From Bacilli bacterium (lineage in GTDB: Bacteria > Bacillota_I > Bacilli_A > RF39 > UBA660): 7,181 nucleotides of DNA. Position 1 is the stretch's first letter. Each line of letters opens with the position of its first letter. Positions 6,678 through 7,181 of this stretch are shown here, one piece after another. Location of the stretch: contig CAKJXT010000034.1 of the NCBI GenBank assembly GCA_918219625.1, positions 1-7,181 on the forward strand. The letters are read 5' to 3'. The notes beneath the pieces were generated by a model that did not search any database, was not told the DNA's origin, and saw nothing but the letters and a program-made list of their open reading frames with translations. Position numbers and translations under genes: made by a program.

Positions 6678-6688
6678 TGTGCTATAAT
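6678..6688 (+). promoter_or_regulatory. Extended -10 promoter of the deformylase-like gene
   Basis: TGTGCTATAAT is identical over 11 bases to the promoter at 166-176. TATAAT (6683-6688) has the TGn extension. The -35 place (about 6660-6665, TTTAAT) is weak and lies in the palindrome at the permease 2 stop. The predicted start is near 6695, at the AGGAGG (6695-6700). Confidence 0.7.
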
Positions 6689-6707
6689 AAAAAAAGGAGG
6701 AATACTT

Positions 6708-7181
6708 ATGGTAAAAGCAATAACAATAGAAGACGATGAAAAATTTTTAAGATAAATATCTAAGCCAGTAGAACTAAATGACGAAGAACTACAACATGAC
6801 ATACAAATATTAGATGAATATTGTAAAGAAAATGACGTTCTAGCGATGGCAGCAGTACAACTTGGAATACCAAAAAGAATAGTATATTTAAAGAATACAA
6901 ATCTAGAACTAGTAGAAAAAGAACAATATGGAAAAACAACAAAAGAAGAAAAACAACACAATGAACAAAGAGTACTTATAAATCCTGTTATTATAAAAAG
7001 AGAAGGATTAACAGACTATTGGGAAGCATGTAGAAGTTGCCTAAATAATATGGGACATGTAAAAAGACCATATAAGATTACAATAGAATATCAAGATATA
7101 AAAGGAAATAAACACCAAGAAATATTTGAAGGATTTGAGTCAACTGTACTATCACATGAAATGGATCACTTAGAAGGAATA
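6708..7181 (+). pseudogene. def: Peptide deformylase-like gene interrupted by TAA at codon 16 (3' end beyond window)
   Basis: Peptide deformylase removes the N-formyl group from nascent proteins using a metal held by Cys-His-His. Here a strong AGGAGG (6695-6700) lies 7 bases before ATG 6708. The frame reads 15 codons (MVKAITIEDDEKFLR), meets TAA at 6753-6755, then continues open to the window edge. Downstream are the three family motifs. Motif 1 is VLAMAAVQLG (6837-6866), with both usual glycines replaced. Motif 2 is EACRS, with ligand Cys at 7029-7031. Motif 3 is HEMDH (7155-7169), with both ligand His and the catalytic Glu. Family members usually have a residue such as Gln at the stop position (LRQ.SKPV-like), so one C-to-T change in CAA explains it. 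No in-frame ATG, GTG or TTG occurs before ATG 6846, which lies within motif 1. A sequencing or assembly error is possible. Confidence 0.85.

Noticed and set aside
6753..6755. TAA reassigned to an amino acid (alternative genetic code)
   Set aside because: TAA ends the YeaQ-family gene, the 103-residue gene and both permeases at positions matching expected protein ends, in three cases within or next to terminator-like hairpins. A reassigned TAA would extend these genes through the hairpins.
6753..6755. Selenocysteine or pyrrolysine insertion at the deformylase stop
   Set aside because: Those use TGA and TAG. This is TAA, and it is not at a catalytic position.

Overview
The window is very AT-rich, and every recognisable gene is on the + strand. 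Codons mostly end in A (ATA, ACA, CTA, AGA, GGA), so the coding strand is strongly A-rich. Ribosome binding sites are AGGAGG-like, tryptophan is TGG, and all stops seen are TAA or TAG. This fits a low-GC Firmicute: an AT-rich anaerobic clostridium or an uncultured gut Bacilli/RF39-like lineage. I cannot narrow it further. There are no rRNA or tRNA genes, CRISPR array, insertion sequence or phage genes.

Left part (1-824). The 3' end of a small protein gene, possibly spore-coat CotF-like, ends in a clean terminator. Next comes a 84-residue GlsB/YeaQ/YmgE-type membrane protein with its own extended -10 promoter, then an unrecognised 103-residue protein with one membrane helix and charged coiled-coil-like flanks. 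Each gene is followed by a hairpin and U-tract.

Centre (825-6664). An ABC export or mechanotransmission module holds one LolD/MacB-type ATPase and two full-length FtsX-type permeases of 835 and 833 residues. The permeases are tandem paralogues. Their membrane and cytoplasmic parts are nearly the same, while their two extracellular domains have diverged. The ATPase and permease 1 are tightly coupled (11 bp apart). Permease 2 sits behind a terminator and has its own candidate promoter. Repeated TGTAAC hexamers lie before the ATPase, and one lies before permease 2, suggesting a shared regulator not encoded here. The simplest reading is one ATPase serving two alternative permeases with different external sensing or binding surfaces.

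Right end (6665-7181). A peptide deformylase-like gene has a strong promoter and ribosome binding site but an in-frame TAA at codon 16. All the metal-ligand and catalytic motifs downstream are intact. The gene runs off the window. It is either a fresh nonsense mutation or a base error.
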